DNA of 64,000 nucleotides from positions 26,033,817 to 26,097,816 of the forward strand of contig CM059971.1 of NCBI GenBank assembly GCA_030490835.1, in the 5' to 3' direction. Below are positions 33,391 to 45,500 of this stretch, one piece after another. A program made the position numbers and the translations under genes. The stretch comes from Annona cherimola (taxonomy: Eukaryota; Streptophyta; Magnoliopsida; Magnoliales; Annonaceae). Positions within the stretch are counted from its first letter, which is position 1. Every line of letters begins with the position of its first letter. The notes beneath the pieces are model-generated. The model made no database searches. It saw only the letters and a list, made by a program, of their open reading frames with translations, and was not told where the DNA came from.

Positions 33391-33960
33391 ACCCCAAGGG
33401 CCAAAGCTAAGCACAACCACAATCCCCTTAGCAAGGGGATCTTAACCTTAAGGAAACATGTTTACTACAACAATAGCTCTTACTTACGAATTGAGTCTCA
33501 GTCCAATTGTTTCTCTAACTATATAAAAGTGCACTGCTGCTAAGATTGGAATAATAAAGACATCATATCACATTGTAGTGGAGGTTCCTAAGTTGATGAG
33601 TTCTCTGTAAAAAGACAAACAATTTGTCATATGAGGTATGCAGAAACAAGCGACCAATTCTCTAATATTGGGTACACTCTTGTTCTCCTTACTAATCCGT
33701 CAAGTGCATGATCCGATGGCTCCTACAGTGTGAAAAGATAAAAAGTTATTATATGTAGCAATTTTTTTGTAGTTACCAATAAAAATATGTAGCCATCTTT
33801 TTAGAGATAATTTTTAATTTACTGCATTTTGTACAAAATGTAATTAAGTAAGATATTAATTGCGGCTAAAATTTTATTATTGTTTACAGCCAAGTTTTAA
33901 CAACTGCATTAAACATTATTTTTTGTGACATTTGAACAAGTGTATGAAAAAGAAAGATAA
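33391..33960. other. Intergenic sequence, nothing recognised
   Basis: Starts with the continuation of the repeat flank seen at 27577 (ACCCCAAG versus AACCCAAAG). No gene. Confidence 0.4.
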
Positions 33961-34730
33961 ATGATCCTGTTAACCTGACTAAGCCAATGTCTTGCTTCGC
34001 ATATCTCGAAAAATTCAATTATAATATATTTTTATTTTTTTCTTCATACACTAAGTATACTTAATGTATAGAAATGATCTTGTTAGCCCTGGTTAAGCAA
34101 ATGCTCCATTTAGCCTACTTCAAAAAGCTCAATTACAATAATTTTTTTTATTTTCTTTTATATATTTGTTTATCTAAGTGTACTTAATATATAAACTAAG
34201 CTTTACCATTTTTAGATATATGTAAAATAACTTTAATTTTAAGAATCTAAAAAATATATATACATATCTAAAAATGGTAAAACTTAGTTTATATGTAAAA
34301 TACACTTAGATAAACAAGTGTATGAAAAAAAAATTATTGTAAATAAATCTTTTAAGGTGGGCTAAGTGAGACATGTGCTTTACCATGGCTAATAATATCA
34401 TTCATCTTTAACACATAAACTAAATTTTACTATTTTTGGATATTTATATATATTTTTTTGAGTATTTTAAACATCTATGTGTATATCTGTATTTAAAATG
34501 TCTTTATCTTTAAAATTTTTGAAAAATATAAAAGTATATTCAAAAATGGTAAAAGTTCTTTTATATGTTAAATAAACTTAGATAAACAAATGTATAAAAA
34601 AGAAATAAAAAATGTTATAAATAAATTTTCCGAGGTGGACGAAACGATACATTCATTTAGTTAGGGCCAACTGAGTTACTTTGGAAAAAATAAGCAAGGT
34701 AGTTATTTAGCGTAGGCTAATAAAATTATT
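33961..34730. mobile_element. MITE family 2, outer copy, split by a nested copy of the same family
   Basis: Left end ATGATCCTGTTAACCTGACTA and right end region GCGTAGGCTAATAAAATTATT are inverted ends of a family whose best preserved copy is at 54631-55049. Between CTTAATGTATA and AACACATAAACTAA the element is interrupted by a second full copy (34071-34405). Confidence 0.72.
34071..34405. mobile_element. MITE family 2, inner nested copy
   Basis: A 335-bp near-palindrome. ATGATCTTGTTAGCCCTGG at the left pairs with CCATGGCTAATAATATCAT at the right, and internal CTAAGCTTTACCATTTTTAG pairs with CTAAAAATGGTAAAACTTAG. Confidence 0.75.
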
Positions 34731-34916
34731 CCTCAATATCTAATGTAGTGAAATATATGTTTTGGTGGACTAAAACTTCAACTAAATCAAACGAAAATTT
34801 TTTGTCGCCGGTGAAATTTGTTGTCGTGCGTAGTCTTTGGACTTCTTTGGTCCTGCAGGTCACTTGCCTCGCTCTGGGTCAACTAACGCCAACAACTCTT
34901 ACTATTATTAAAAGAT

Positions 34917-35751
34917 GAATGATTATCTGAGTGCGGGGTAAGTAAATATTTCTCTTAGTTTACTTAAAAAAATTTATTAAAATTTTTTTTTTAATTTTTT
35001 CTTTATACATTTATTTATCTTAACATATTTAATATGTAAATTAAAATTTATCATTTTTGGATGGAATGCAATTAGGTGCATTGAGACTTAATGCACTTGG
35101 GTGCATAAACCATTTTTTAAATTTTTTTGAAAATTTTTTCACACAACTATTAATTTGTATTAAGCATGTATATCAACTTTTACCATTTTTTGAGATTTTT
35201 ATACTTTTTTCTGATTTTCAAAGATTAAAATTACTAAAATGCCACTAATCTTTGAAATTTCGAAAAAAATATATAAAAATCTTTCACACAACTATTAATT
35301 TGTATTAAGCATGTATATAAACTTTTACCATTTTTTGAGATTTTTATACTTTTTTCTGATTTTCAAAGATTAAAATTACTAAAATGCCACTAATCTTTGA
35401 AATTTAAAAAAATATATATAAAAATCTTCAAAAATGATAAAAATGAGTATATATACTTAGATTAAAAACTTTTCAAAAAATTCTAAAAAAGGTGTAGTAC
35501 AACCGAGTACAGTGAGGCTCAATGCACCCCGCTGCATATGACTAGACCCCTTTTTGTCTGTGTATATAAATAGTTTTTGAGATTTTAAAACGTTTATGTG
35601 TATCTAAATATATATTTAAAATACTCTTATGTTTAAAAATTTTAAAAATATATACAAATAGTAAAATTTAGTTTATATATTAAATAAACTTAGATAAACA
35701 AATGTATGAAGAAAAATAAAAAAAATTTAAAATTAGTTAGGATCATTCCTC
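34917..35751. mobile_element. MITE family 2, copy split by a Mutator-like MITE
   Basis: Family 2 sequence (GAATGATTATC..., TTATCTTAACATATTTAATATG...TATCATTTTTGGAT) resumes at 35551 (TTTTTGTCTGTGTATATAAA) after the 35063-35550 insertion, and ends near GTTAGGATCATTCCTC. The right terminal block (GGTGGGCTAAGTG-type) is missing, so this copy has also suffered a deletion. Confidence 0.62.
35063..35550. mobile_element. Mutator-like MITE with internal 145-bp duplication
   Basis: Related to the 23720-24034 element by its GGTGCATTGAG / CTCAATGCACC ends. Imperfect 9-bp flanks (TTTTTGGAT at 35054, TTTTTGTCT at 35551) fit a decayed target duplication. Inside, 35137-35281 is repeated head to tail from 35282 to about 35407, nearly identical over the aligned part. 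Confidence 0.7.
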
Positions 35752-36361
35752 TTATTAAAAATGCACTTTAAATGAAAATAAAAAAGATACTAAAGATATG
35801 GGGTGATGAAAAGCGAATCACAAGAATTTGCTAAATCATTGCTGTATCCTGTATGCATTATAAATATATGAAAAAGTCATGTTTTGTAATTATATTTCCC
35901 TCCATGGTTGTGAGATTTTATAGGAGGATAAATAAAAAAATTCTTTTAATTGAAGATTTATAAAATTTAAAAATGAAAAATCATTTAAGAGTAAATATAG
36001 AATAATTAAACTTTAAAATGATTATATATAAGTTTTTATGACAAAAATGCTTCACGCAACGGGTGCTTGTGAAGTTATTGCCCCATGAGTTAACAGAGCG
36101 GAGACATTGGGCGGATAATGGCAAGGGTTAAATTTCAATCCGATAAAATTTCAGGGTGTCCCTGAAAATTACGTGAGCGGTCGTGCACTTGCGTCCTCTC
36201 CTCCCGCTTTCAGGTCCAGGTCAGAACCCAGGAGTCCTCAAGAACCATTCAGAATCCCCCTGAAGTTAGAGAAAATCACATTTATGCCACTTCAGCTGTC
36301 TTTTTAAAAGCCCGTTGTCGTCGTCTCCCCCAGCTGCAGAACGTCCGACGGGGGCAGTCGA
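35752..36361 (+). promoter_or_regulatory. Presumed promoter and 5' UTR of the alpha-mannosidase gene
   Basis: The 600 bp before the ATG turn from AT-rich to more balanced base content at about 36060. TTTTTAAAAG at 36301-36310 is a weak TATA-like candidate about 55 bp before the start codon; a transcription start near 36330 would leave a very short leader. No other element can be supported from one sequence. Confidence 0.35.
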
Positions 36362-36568
36362 ATGGCGACGACGTCGATTCTTCTTCCTTTTCTTCTGCTC
36401 TGTTTCTCCGCTGTGCTCTGCGCTCGCTCCGACTACATTGTCTACAACACCTCGCAGCAGATCGTCCCTGGAAAAATCAATGTCCATCTCGTCCCCCACA
36501 CTCATGACGACGTCGGATGGTTGAAGACTGTCGATCAGTACTACGTCGGATCCAACAATTCCATACAA
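36362..36568 (+). CDS. alpha-mannosidase exon 1
   Basis: 69 codons from the first ATG. Encodes the signal peptide and the zinc-binding HTHDDVGW. Ends SNNSIQ before donor GTAACT, phase 0. The start is supported by the signal peptide directly after it. Confidence 0.94.
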
Positions 36569-39500
36569 GTAACTGAGTTTCTCGAATTTTCCATTTTTTT
36601 TAAAAAACTTTTTTTGTGAATTTTGGACAATTCCTAGTGTGTTTTTTAGCTCATTCCCGAGCAATCGTGCGTCAGACGTCCGTAGAGCGATCAAATTTGT
36701 TCGTTTGCGGGACCTGTGGTGAATTTGATGCTGCTTAAATTAGCTGCTGATTGGTGGGAGTACGTTTTCGATTGGTGGCAGTGGGAAGTTGCTCTTGGGG
36801 TATATTTTAAATGGAGTGGCTTAAAAGTTGGATTTTTTAACGTGCTTTTGGAGTTTTTGGAGTTTTTGTAGTTCATAGTTGGGTTCCATGAGAGTCGTGA
36901 GACTAGCACTTGGAATTTCTTGGCAGCTTCGAATTCTCTTCATGATAGAGCATTTTCGTGTAACACGTTGGGTTGAACATTTCATCCTTGTTTCTTATTT
37001 GCAGGTGGCTTGTGTTCAGAATGTGTTGGATTCTGTTGTTTCGGCATTGCTTGCGGATAAGAATCGGAGGTTCATATATGTGGAAATAGTATGAATTTTG
37101 TACTTTTACTTTCTAGTTGATGATTCCTGTATTTCGTAGTTGTCTCATTGTTTTATGGTCCTCATTGCTGTTGCTTTTTAATTTTTTTTTTCTTTCTTGC
37201 TCCTTTAGGCAATAATTGGATAAATTTTCAGTCATGTTTTCAATGATTTATTGTTCATCTTCGTAGGCATTTTTCCAGCGTTGGTGGAGGCAGCAGAGTG
37301 ATGCAGTGAAACGCATTGTAAAGGATCTTGTGAGCTCCGGCCGGCTTGAATTCATGTAAATTTTGACACCCTTAATTTGTTGCTTTGTTCTAGTTTAGTG
37401 CTACTATTTTTGGAACATAAAATCTGCTGTCCTGGCAGAGGATATTTCTTTTCCCACTATTTATCTGGAGAAAATTCTTTTAAAAAGTTGGTGTTTTTGC
37501 AACAAATTGTTGATTCGACTCTCTTCTAGAAGAAGAGACTTTCCTCCTTTTGTGAAACTTATTACTTTCATTGAAGATAAGGTTTATTGGAGCAAATTAC
37601 CGTGGAAACCTTTTGATGGAGGGCAAGATTGTCTTACTTGATACCTAAATGATGGTATGATAGTTGTTAAAAAGTTTGTAATTGTAGGCACATTAGCCTC
37701 CACTCTTGCTGTTAGGGTAATTGGAGTTTATTTGTAAAACACTACTACAAAATTTTCAATGGGAAAAGATAAAGTTCGAAATGAAGTAATTTGAGATAAT
37801 ATGAAGGTAGAACCAATAGGCAATAATATAACGAGGGAAAGTAAACTTAGGTGGTTTGTGCAAGTAAAACATGGAGGCTGGAAACCGCACTAGTTTGGAG
37901 ACGTCAGTTTATTTGGATAGAACATAGAAGACATGACAAGTGAACTAGAGGAAGGTCCAAAAAACATGACTAGAGGTAATTTAGAACAATATTAACATGC
38001 TAGAGCTTGCTGAGAACATATTGGATGATTGATAGGAATGCACAATAAAATCCATTCAACTGACCCCACAGATGGGAAACAGCTTTAGGTAATCGTGTTA
38101 TGGTTAATTTTGGCTCTGCAATACTGTAATAGATCTACTATTTCTTCTTTATAACTTTTTCCACATGCTTCGAACTGTCATCTTATGTCTTCCTTGTTTG
38201 ATGGTTGATCCCTTTCAAATTTGCTTACACATCTCAAACAGTGTTTTTGTAAATGTAAGTATATTCTCCAATTCCTTGTGGTTTTGGATTTGATACGATC
38301 ACCTTTCCCTTGCATTTTATAGTAGGTCTGTTAATTGAACACTTTTGTTCTGTTATGAGCAATGTTGTATCTGTAAGAGATTCAATCTAGAATTCTATAT
38401 GACCGACTTGAAGGGCAAATTTCTGATACAATCACCTTTCCCATGCATCTTATAGTACTGTTAATTGAACACTTTTGTTCTGTTATGAGAAATGCTGAAT
38501 CTGTAAGAGATTCAATCTAGAATTCTAGATGACCAACTTCAAGGGCAAATTTCTTCTATGAGCATGCAAGAAGAAATCGCCAACATACTCTCCGAAAGAG
38601 GACTTTGAAAGAAAGACAGAGTCCTGCTACTTGTTATAATTTACGACTCATGTTCATTCTGTACTCAGAGAGTCCTGCTTTGAAGTGGCATCTTGTCTCT
38701 GCCTTGTTTAATGGGTTGTCTCTGTCAAATCCATTTTCAGATCCCAAATGGTGTTTTTGTTAGCATGGCCATATTTTTTAGTGCCATTCGATTTTGGATT
38801 CAATAAGATCTCCTTTTCGATTCATCTTAGCAGGTGTTTTTATTGATCATTTTTCCCTTTTACGGGCAATGTTGAATCTACAAGGGATTCAATCTCGATT
38901 ATTAACTTCGGTGGCAAATTCCTTCTATGTGTATGCAACAAGAAATTGCCACCTACTCTCTGAAAGAGGAACTTAAAAGCAAAACACAGAATCCTGCTAC
39001 TTGTTGTAATTTGCAACTCATGTTCATTGCCATAAGGCCTGCTAAACTGACTTAACTTTCAAGAATTATTCAGAAAATTGACAAACAAAACAACAAACAC
39101 ACACACATACACAAAAGAAACTGCATAACTCCTGAAATCATGGTCCATGAAATGTTTTTCTTCTGTTGGAGGTATGGTTGCATCCTTTGATTCACTTATT
39201 TCACATTCCTATAGTTTCTGGCAATCTCAAATAAGCCCATTGGAGTTATGACTGTTTCATGACTGCTTCAAAACTTTTCCATAATATTTTATTTTGTCAA
39301 AAATATCTCTTCTGACTGCACAAATGGACACCCCTCCCTGGACCCCTGCAATGTACGGGTCTCTGCACCAGTTTGAGGTTGGCCCTTTATGCCTCCTCCC
39401 ACACCTTACTGTGCATGACAAACTGAACTGCCATCTCCCTTGCTCCTTCTCCATAACTTCCCAAGGATCACATGCCATGTCGTGAGAATGGTTACCCATT

Positions 39501-42500
39501 GTAGCCTCGAAGGACTTTGGACCATGTTAATCTTGGCCATTTAGAGGACTAGCTTTTTCAAGCAGCATGTACATTGTGCATTTCCTTCAGATGAAACATT
39601 TTATTGTTTAAAATGGTCAAGTAACTCAATCTTTTGATGAGATAGAAGAATGAACATGATTCACGGAATGGGCGATCAGGGCATTCGCTTTGGCATTTCT
39701 GAGGGCAAGTTTTAGTTGAGTAAATCAAGGCAGATGCTTTCTCCATGCGATGGTCAGGAAGGTTTCAAATTTCAGCCTGTTTAGGATGTTTTGATGTTTT
39801 CATAATTCTTGAGTCCTGAAGATATGTATGTCAATGAAGTGAAGCATGGTGGTCAATCTGATATGGAGTTTTAACATTAAACCTTTGGAGGGATTGAGGA
39901 AATAAAAACATTAGGAACATCATTTAAGTTGTTCTTAGCTGTGGAGGTACATATGAAAGAAAGTCGTCAGTGTTTTTAGGAGAAGGAACAATGTGGTCTT
40001 GTTAAAACTTGATATTTGTTGTTTCTTCTCTATTCAAATGGCATCATACTTTTAGATTTAGTTTTGAACCCCATCCATTTAGGGCCACCTTGATGATGAC
40101 GCGAAGTCCACTCTGCTCATTGCATTTAGAAGAGTGTTAATCATAATATTATATATACTAAGAATTCAATACTGTCCATCTTTCCCAATGTGGGTCTTGA
40201 AAATTCCTTACAAGTATCATGCTCTGTTGACTGGATCTCACCACTTGATATTTTATGGCATTACTATTATTTGTTTCGTATTATGGTGACTTTGAACATG
40301 ATCCAGCCAATGCATATGACTATATTTTACTTATGCACTGCTTGAGGTTAATTTCTTTTGTTTCTTGTCCCTTCTGTGTTGATTTCCTTTCTACTGTATA
40401 GGCAATGATTCTTGAATGGTTACTGATATTTTACTTCAAGAGATTAGGAATTATTCATTTCCTTTTGTTTCAGAAATGGCGGTATGTGCATGCATGATGA
40501 GGCAACTCCACATTACATTGACATGATTGACCAGACCACATTGGGTCATCGATTTGTTAAGCAGGAGTTTGGTCAGACACCAAGAGTTGGCTGGCAGATT
40601 GATCCCTTTGGACATTCTGCAATACAAGCTTACTTGCTAGGAGCAGAGGTACTGTTTTATGCATACAGAAATCCTTATTTTTATTTCTGCAAATAAGGTT
40701 TCTTGATGGAAATTGAAAAATATGAAATATGAGGGGGCGACAAACCCAAGCCTTGGTGATCTTTTTTATATATCCGATCTGATGAATCTCTGATGTCCAT
40801 TTCTAGGGATGATCGAATTCATTTATTCATCTCTCTCAACTGTATGTGTTTGTTCCATTTGGCATGCTTGAGCTCTGAAGTTAAAACATTACATTTTTAT
40901 GGCTAATTTTTAGTTGTAAAAATGCTGAACATCTAGCATTTTAAATAAGCATCAGAAGCAGGAGTAGTGCAGAGACAAAGCCCAACTGAAGTCCAATTTG
41001 TTTGATTTTGTGATCATGCGTGTCTATGTCGTTAATGAAAATGAATTAGTCAGTATATTGTTGGTCTGAGTATGCTCAGTCTCGCCTGTCTTGCCTTTGT
41101 ATACGCTTGGACAGCTTGACATACCTTCATTATTTTCTTAAAATTCCAAAACCATGATATTAGAAAGCATTTAAAATCACATTTTTCTACTCATACCTTT
41201 CTGACAGCTTGACACATTTGTAATGTTTTAGTAATATCTCTCTAGAAAACTTGAATTTACAAACTATTTCTGGGTTGGATTCTAGATTTTGGATTTTAGA
41301 CTTCTAGATGAATCCAACATATATAATATGTTTGACGACTCCAAATGTACAGACAGTAGCACTTTATCAAAGTTAGGCCATTCATGTTACTGGGTCAAGT
41401 TCTCTTTTTCATTAAATTCCAACCATCCATGCTCAACTTTCTTGACTTTGTTCCATACCAAAACCATTCAAGAAAGTGTAATTTTGCTTACATTAATATG
41501 TTCCAATGGCCAAATCTCACCAAAGATTTAAAATTTTCATTTTCACCTCTTAGGGTCCTGTTTGTACAACCCATTAAACATGCAAAGTCATGTAAAACTA
41601 ATCTAATGTCCATCAAACTTGCGCAAATCACATAAACCAAATAAACGACTTTGGTCAAAGTCGCTGATTGAGCTCTTTGTATCAAATTTCACGAATAAGG
41701 TCAAAACCTCAAAGTCATGTATTTAACTAAAACCAAAATATCTAAATAACCTGTTCATGTGTAGTAAAAAAAAATGCTCAGATCAAAATTGGAGATTAAA
41801 ACACATAAATAGTGAATCCTATTCATCATCTGCATTTTAAATGGTGAAAGCTTTGAGGTTTTACAAATGATGACATTGAATCAATGAGGGGAGATTTTTA
41901 TTTTTTATTAGAGTTTTGAATGCATATCTAAATACTAATTTTCTGATCATGACTAGTCTACTTACACTGGTTGTTGGATTCTTAGATTGCTAGCTTTTTC
42001 CTTATATTTGAGTTTGTATTTAATATTTCGAGTTACAAATTATATATGGATAGAATTGTTGATTCAAGTTCTCAGTAGAATGTAGGATAATCATTAAGGG
42101 GGTGTCTAGAGTTCCTTATTCGGCATAGCAATGGATGATGATCTTCTGATGTACAGTTCGATCAACTTGAATCTTTGATAAAGGGGAATTGGACGTTGTG
42201 ACCTAAAATCACTCCAGCAGATCGATTAATGAACCAGTTGATTAATTGATGAGGTCAATGTGGAAATGCAAATGGTCTACCTGTAAAAATATATAAAAGG
42301 TAATATAGTTCACACTGCTGCTTATTTTGCAATTGGTGAACAAGCAGACAAAATATCTACTAGGTTTAAGCTGATTAAGTGATTGGATTAATTTCTACCA
42401 TCGTGCATGACTTCTACTGTTTTCATCTGGGATTTCATTGGAGGACTGTTTTATTCGATGGAAAAAGTTAAAAAGGTAATTCACTTGTAGCTACTAGAGG

Positions 42501-45500
42501 CAAATTTTGTGCATTTTGGATGCCATCAAAAGTGCACTATTCTCCTAGCATTTAATGTGAATTATGTCTGCAGTGCCCCATACAACCATGAATAATTTAT
42601 GTTGTTCTTATGATAGTTTGCCAATAATGTATATTGAACATCAAATCATTGACAATTTATTTCTACTATTCATAACACCAGTTTGCCTTTTATGCAAGAC
42701 TATATCCCATAACATAGATCCATCTGCAGAGAACATGCATAAGGGGAGAGAGTAAATGCACTTATATCTAACGTAAGGAACTCTTTTCTGGAGTGACTAA
42801 ATGATCAACCAACTCTTTCACATATGTACACATACACATGCTTCCTTGTTGGTGTAGGGGTTCCGCAGTGTTTAATGGGCACTATAATATGCAGGTTGGG
42901 TTTGACTCTCTTTTCTTTGCCCGAATTGATTACCAAGACAGAGCAAAAAGGAAAGGCCAAAAGAGCCTTGAGGTTATATGGAGGGGTTCTAAGACCCTTG
43001 GATCATCATCAGAGGCAAGTGCATGTTTATAGAGTTAGCCATTTCCTGATTCATCTCATACAGCACCAATCCAAGGGATGCTTTTCATTATCATCATTGC
43101 AGTTTTTCAGCACCAATCCAAGGGATGCTTTTCATTATCATCATTGCAGTTTTTTGGCTTTTTTTTTTTTTTATAGTAATAATGCAACTTTATATGACCA
43201 TATACTCCTATAATATTGTTGTTTTTAGTCACCCTTCCCTTTTTTGTGCAGATATTCACTGGTATTTTTCCTGTACATTATGATCCTCCCCCGGGTTTTT
43301 CTTTTGAATTTAATGATAACTCTCCTCTTGTTCAGGTAAATATTTCTTAGAAAGTTCCAAGATGCTTTTGCAAATGTGCTAAATGCTTGATAGTTACTTC
43401 TCTAATCTGGGCCGCAGGATGATATTAATCTGTTTGATTACAATGTCCAAGAGCGAGTGGATGATTTTGTAGCAGCAGCGATAACACAGGTGAGCAAGGA
43501 AATTCTGTTTGCTAGGCCCAAATATGCAGATTTCTTCCCGTACTTGTTTCAAAATCTTTTGTGATGCTAATTGAAATTTTCAAACACAGTGGCAGCATGA
43601 TAGTGATCAATTTTCAATAAATTTAGATTAACTTCCTCCTGATCCAGTCTAAACCAAACCAAGGAAGTTATCTGCTTTTGTTTGACTTTTTGATGGAAAC
43701 GAACTTGTTTGTGATGTCATTTTCATTCTACTGAGGGTGCATTTGTATTAATGCGAAAGAAGTACGGGGGTCTCATAGATGCAGAATATGCATAGCATTT
43801 TATGTATCCATTGAGGTAGGTCCAAATGGATGGGCTTCACAAATTCACTTCTATTTCTATGAAACTGGTTCTGTAGAAGAAGAATCCATCTATGTGTGTG
43901 CGCACACATATACTCAAAATGTACACATTGTCTTTATTTGCATTATGCCTGATATGGTTCCATATATTGCAAAATTGTACTTTTGCACCTCTTTTATAGA
44001 CTCTTCTTTTGATCTCCTTGGTATATCAAATCAAACTTACACTCAATTTAGACAACTGATGCCCACCCATTTTGCTTATCCCTAGTCATCTTCAAAAAGT
44101 TAGCTATGTTCCAAGGCTTCTTTGGGAAATGTCATTATCATCGTAAGCCATTTCCCACCTAGGTGGGGTTGGCTGCATGGATTCTGTTGCGCCATTCTTG
44201 GCGATTTAAGACTAAATTTTCTATAATTTGTAATATTTTTAAATCTTATTTAATCACTTCCATCCATTTGTTTTTTCGGGTCTTCCTCTCATTCTCCTAC
44301 CACCTTCTACTTGGATAGACTCTGTTCTCCTAACCGATGTTACTTCAGGCCTCTTTTAACATGACCAAATCATCTTAATCTATTTTCTCTCATTTTATCA
44401 CAAATTGGTCTCACTTTTAAGTTTTCTCAAATTATTTCATTCATAATTTTATCTTTTCTTATTTTACCACTCATCCACATTAACATTCTCATTTTGCTAC
44501 GCTCATTTTTTGTATATGTTGTTCTTTAACTGCCCAACATTTTGCCCTATAAAGCATCGCAGTCTTATAAAATTTTCCTTTTAGTTTGATTGGAACTCGA
44601 TGGTCACATACGATTCTTGACGCACTTCTCCATTTCTTCCATTCTGCTTGAATTCTATATATTATACCTTTCTCAATTTCTCCATTCTCTTGAATTATTA
44701 ATCTTAAGTACCGAAAGCGATTAGTTTTTGTTACTACTTGATATATAATCTTAATTAGTTTCTCATCCGGGTTCTCACTATTATTAAAATTGCATTTCAT
44801 ATATTCAGTTTTTGTGCGACTAATTCTAAGACCATTAGATTCTAAAGCATCTACGCACCTATTCAATTTTAAATTTTGTCCTTTAGTTTCATCTATTAGA
44901 ACAATGTCATCTGTAAATAACATAAACCAAGGTACTTCTTCTTGGAGATGTGTAGTAATTTCATCTATTACTAAGGTAAAAAGTTAAGGACTCAAGGCTG
45001 TGCCTTGATGTAAACCTATTTTAACTGAGAAGATATTAGTATCTTCATTAATCGGAAGATATTAGTGTCTCCATTAATAGTCCTCACATTCATATCAGCC
45101 CCTTCGTAAATATCTTTAATAATAATAATAATGCATCTGTTATTAATTTCTTTCTTTTTCATCACTTGTCATATTAACTTTTTTGGTACTTGATCATATG
45201 CTTTTCCTAAATCAATAAAAATCATATATAAGTTTTTTTTCTTCTCCTTATACTTTTTAAACAGTTGTCTAATTAAGAAAATAGCTTTAGTGGTTGATCT
45301 TCCTGGCATAAAACCAAATTGATTTTTAGATACATTAGTTTTCCGTCTTAGTCTATGTTCGATTACTCTTTCCCATAATTTCATAGTATGACTTATTAAT
45401 TTTATTCCATGATAATTTGCACAATTTTAAATATCTCCCTTATTTTTATAGATTAGAACTATAATGCTTATCCTCCATTCACTTGGCAGTAACTTTGTTT

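Noticed and set aside
36266..36694. 142-codon antisense ORF over exon 1
   Set aside because: Shadow of the alpha-mannosidase first exon and its flanks; no independent features.
42564..42755. 63-codon ORF in intron 4
   Set aside because: Background-length ORF in an intron, no conserved features.
43015..43025. Alternative GT donor at 43019 for exon 5
   Set aside because: It adds four bases and breaks the frame into exon 6.
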